Shown: in pieces, positions 44,502 to 46,109 of the stretch
How the letters are laid out: every line of letters starts with the position of its first letter
How positions within the stretch are numbered: the first letter of the stretch is position 1
Assembly: GCA_947448795.1 (NCBI GenBank)
Contig: CANFOZ010000017.1
Location: 1 to 46,109, forward strand
Direction: 5' to 3'
Length of the DNA: 46,109 bases
From: Bacteroidota bacterium
Lineage (GTDB): Bacteria > Bacteroidota > Bacteroidia > AKYH767-A > JAHEYN01
The notes under the pieces: model-generated
Database searches by the model: none
Told to the model about the DNA's origin: nothing
The model's input: only the letters and a program-made list of their open reading frames with translations
Translations under genes and position numbers: made by a program

Positions 44502-45800
44502 ATGGCCTCCATTCAGAACGATAAAAAAGTCATCAACGCTTGGAGCATGTACGATTGGGCCAACTCGGTCTATCCGCTTGTAATAACCTCTACTATTTTT
44601 CCAATTTATTACGAGGCTGTAACAAGCAAAGCGGCATCCGATCATATTCATTTTCTAGGCATGGAGTTTGTCAATACGGCGCTCTATTCCTATGCCTTGT
44701 CTATTGCTTTTCTAATCATCGCCTGTCTTTCGCCACTGCTTTCGGCTATTGCCGATTACACCGGTGGTAAAAAACGCTTCATGCAGTTCTTTTGTTACCT
44801 CGGCGCGGCCTCCTGTTCCGCTCTGTATTTTTTTGAAGCCAACACCTTGTGGCTCGGACTAGCGGCCTTCATGATGGCAACCATTGGCTTCTCCGGTAGT
44901 TTGGTTTTTTACAATGCCTACCTGCCCGAGATAGCCACCTCCGACATGCAAGACAAGGTAAGTGCGCGCGGATTTGCCTTGGGCTATATCGGTAGCTCGC
45001 TGCTGTTGATTTTTAATCTGACCATGGTCCTAAAACCGGAGTGGTACGGCATCGCTTCAATTGCTGTGGCATCCCGCATCTCATTTCTCACCGTTGGAAT
45101 ATGGTGGGCTGTATTCGCGCAGATCCCCTTTTATTTTTTGCCGGATGGCGATCGAAAAAAGGGGCGACAAACGAATCTGCTGCTGCATGGCTATCAAGAG
45201 CTAATCAAAGTATGGAAAGAGGTGCGTTTCAACAGTGCACTGAGTCGCTTCCTCGTGTCTTTCTTCGTGTATAACATGGCGCTGCAAACGGTCATGAACA
45301 TGGCCACCATCTTTGGTAGCAAAGAACTCAAACTCGAGAGTAGTCAGCTAATCATTACAGTGCTCATTATTCAGTTTGTGGCTATTGCTGGCGCATTCCT
45401 TTTCTCGCGCTTATCAGGTGTGGTGGGAAACATCAAAGCCTTAGGAATCGCCATCATCGTATGGATCGGCATTTGCATCGGCGCGTATTTTGTACAAGGG
45501 GTAAATGGTTTTTATGTCGTAGCCTTCTTTGTGGGAATGGTGATGGGCGGTATTCAGTCGCTATCGCGTTCAACATATTCAAAGATGCTCCCAGCGGAAT
45601 CGCACAACCATGCCTCGTATTTTAGTTTCTATGATGTGTGTGACAAAATGGGCTACTTCTTCGGCATCTTGTCCTTCGGCATTATCGAAGAGCTAACCGG
45701 CAGTATGCGCAACTCCATCATCGTGCTGGTGCTGTTTTTTTGCCTCGGGCTTTTTTTGTTACTTCGTATTGGAAATAAAAATGAACTTAAATCTCAATAA
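44502..45800 (+). CDS. UMF1/Atg22-type MFS transporter
   Basis: 432 aa, about 12 membrane helices. The start NAWSMYDWANSVYPLVITSTIFPIYYEAV is the hallmark of the UMF1 family (related to yeast Atg22), followed by LSPLLSAIADYTGGKKRFMQFF and the mid-protein FFVGMVMGGIQSLSRSTYSKMLP. Yeast Atg22 is linked with amino acid efflux, but the bacterial substrate is not known to me. Ends with a basic C-terminus. One nt separates it from the lipoprotein gene. Confidence 0.93.
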   Translation: MASIQNDKKVINAWSMYDWANSVYPLVITSTIFPIYYEAVTSKAASDHIHFLGMEFVNTALYSYALSIAFLIIACLSPLLSAIADYTGGKKRFMQFFCYLGAASCSALYFFEANTLWLGLAAFMMATIGFSGSLVFYNAYLPEIATSDMQDKVSARGFALGYIGSSLLLIFNLTMVLKPEWYGIASIAVASRISFLTVGIWWAVFAQIPFYFLPDGDRKKGRQTNLLLHGYQELIKVWKEVRFNSALSRFLVSFFVYNMALQTVMNMATIFGSKELKLESSQLIITVLIIQFVAIAGAFLFSRLSGVVGNIKALGIAIIVWIGICIGAYFVQGVNGFYVVAFFVGMVMGGIQSLSRSTYSKMLPAESHNHASYFSFYDVCDKMGYFFGILSFGIIEELTGSMRNSIIVLVLFFCLGLFLLLRIGNKNELKSQ

Positions 45801-45801
45801 A

Positions 45802-46109
45802 ATGAAAAATTTCGGACTCCTCTTTGCAGCTGTTGTTTTAAGTACCGTATTGTTTTCGTGCAGCCGACCGGGCACTGGTGGCGACAACATCCTTGTGGTA
45901 TTTCCTAAACATCATGGACAATCTATCAAAGGTGCAACCGTGTATCTGCGTTTCGGAGCCAAGGATTTCCCGGGCTCTGCTCCAACCGACTACGACATGA
46001 CCGTTGTAGGTGAAGCAAATGAGGAACATGTGCATGTAGAGAATCTTCGTAAAGGCGAGTATTATATTTATTCGATAGGGTATGATAGCACCATCTCTGC
46101 GGTTGTAAC
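45802..46109 (+). CDS. Unknown lipoprotein, C-terminus cut by window edge
   Basis: Translated by hand; it is absent from the ORF track because it has no stop in the window. 102 codons are visible. MKNFGLLFAAVVLSTVLFSCSRPG gives a lipoprotein signal with lipobox LFSC (Cys20). The mature part reads NILVVFPKHHGQSIKGATVYLRFGAKDFPG...VHVENLRKGEYYIYSIGYDS, with a beta-sandwich feel like small carboxypeptidase-regulatory-like or transthyretin-like domains (KGEYYIYSIGYD). Function unknown. It begins one nt after the MFS stop, so it is probably in the same transcript. Confidence 0.85.
   Translation, partial: MKNFGLLFAAVVLSTVLFSCSRPGTGGDNILVVFPKHHGQSIKGATVYLRFGAKDFPGSAPTDYDMTVVGEANEEHVHVENLRKGEYYIYSIGYDSTISAVV

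Noticed and set aside
1-46109. CRISPR arrays, tRNA or rRNA genes
   Set aside because: No regularly spaced repeats and no tRNA-like cloverleaf in the short intergenic gaps; nearly all sequence is coding.

Overview
The window comes from a member of the Bacteroidota. Support: promoter elements of the TAnnTTTG (-7) type instead of sigma70 boxes, few recognisable Shine-Dalgarno sequences, very tight gene packing with many 4-nt ATGA overlaps, and family types typical of the phylum (kynurenine-type kynU/kmo, OmpH with a single N-terminal anchor, TolB-propeller/beta-barrel giant, lipoprotein-anchored MsrB, UMF1-type MFS). GC content looks moderate. I cannot name the genus. No tRNA, rRNA, IS element, prophage or CRISPR array was seen.

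Layout. (1) 1-16.8 kb is mostly housekeeping: the 5' 894 codons of gcvP (runs off the left edge), a small unknown membrane protein, hemL, a translationally coupled kynU-kmo pair, an OmpH-like chaperone, a YceI protein with a clear intrinsic terminator, an MBL hydrolase, a large beta-barrel/propeller protein, a half-size TSUP transporter, an M20 amidohydrolase and recQ. (2) 16.9-40.5 kb is a large glycan-biosynthesis locus in three blocks. A plus-strand block holds GT2, DUF2304, an unknown 131-aa protein, a GMC oxidoreductase and an SDR. A 12-gene minus-strand block, reading from 36134 down to 20857, holds an SDR, GT2, acyltransferase, TPR membrane protein, transketolase N-half, SDR, GT2, DUF4915-like protein, sulfotransferase, transketolase C-half, a TMTC-like TPR membrane protein and a carbamoyltransferase. 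A second plus block holds a pseudo-SDR/GT2 fusion followed by a GT39-like TPR membrane protein. (3) 40.6-46.1 kb returns to housekeeping: aconitase, lipoprotein MsrB, hemE, a UMF1-type MFS transporter and the start of a lipoprotein gene cut by the right edge.

How the glycan genes may work together (inference). The two DPM1/GtrB-like GT2 enzymes could load sugars on polyprenyl phosphate. The membrane proteins with GT-C character and related TPR tails could transfer them outside the cytoplasmic membrane. The SDRs, GMC oxidoreductase and split transketolase would make or modify unusual sugars, and the sulfo-, carbamoyl- and acyl-transferases would decorate them. No Wzx flippase, Wzy polymerase, Wza exporter or initiating phosphoglycosyl transferase is visible, so the product may be a modification of a pre-existing glycan or of proteins, or the missing parts lie elsewhere.

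Most noteworthy: an SDR domain that has lost its catalytic Ser and Tyr and its full nucleotide-binding motif, fused to a polyprenyl-phosphate-type GT2 and paralogous to an intact SDR in the same locus; and three different membrane proteins sharing a related C-terminal TPR cassette.
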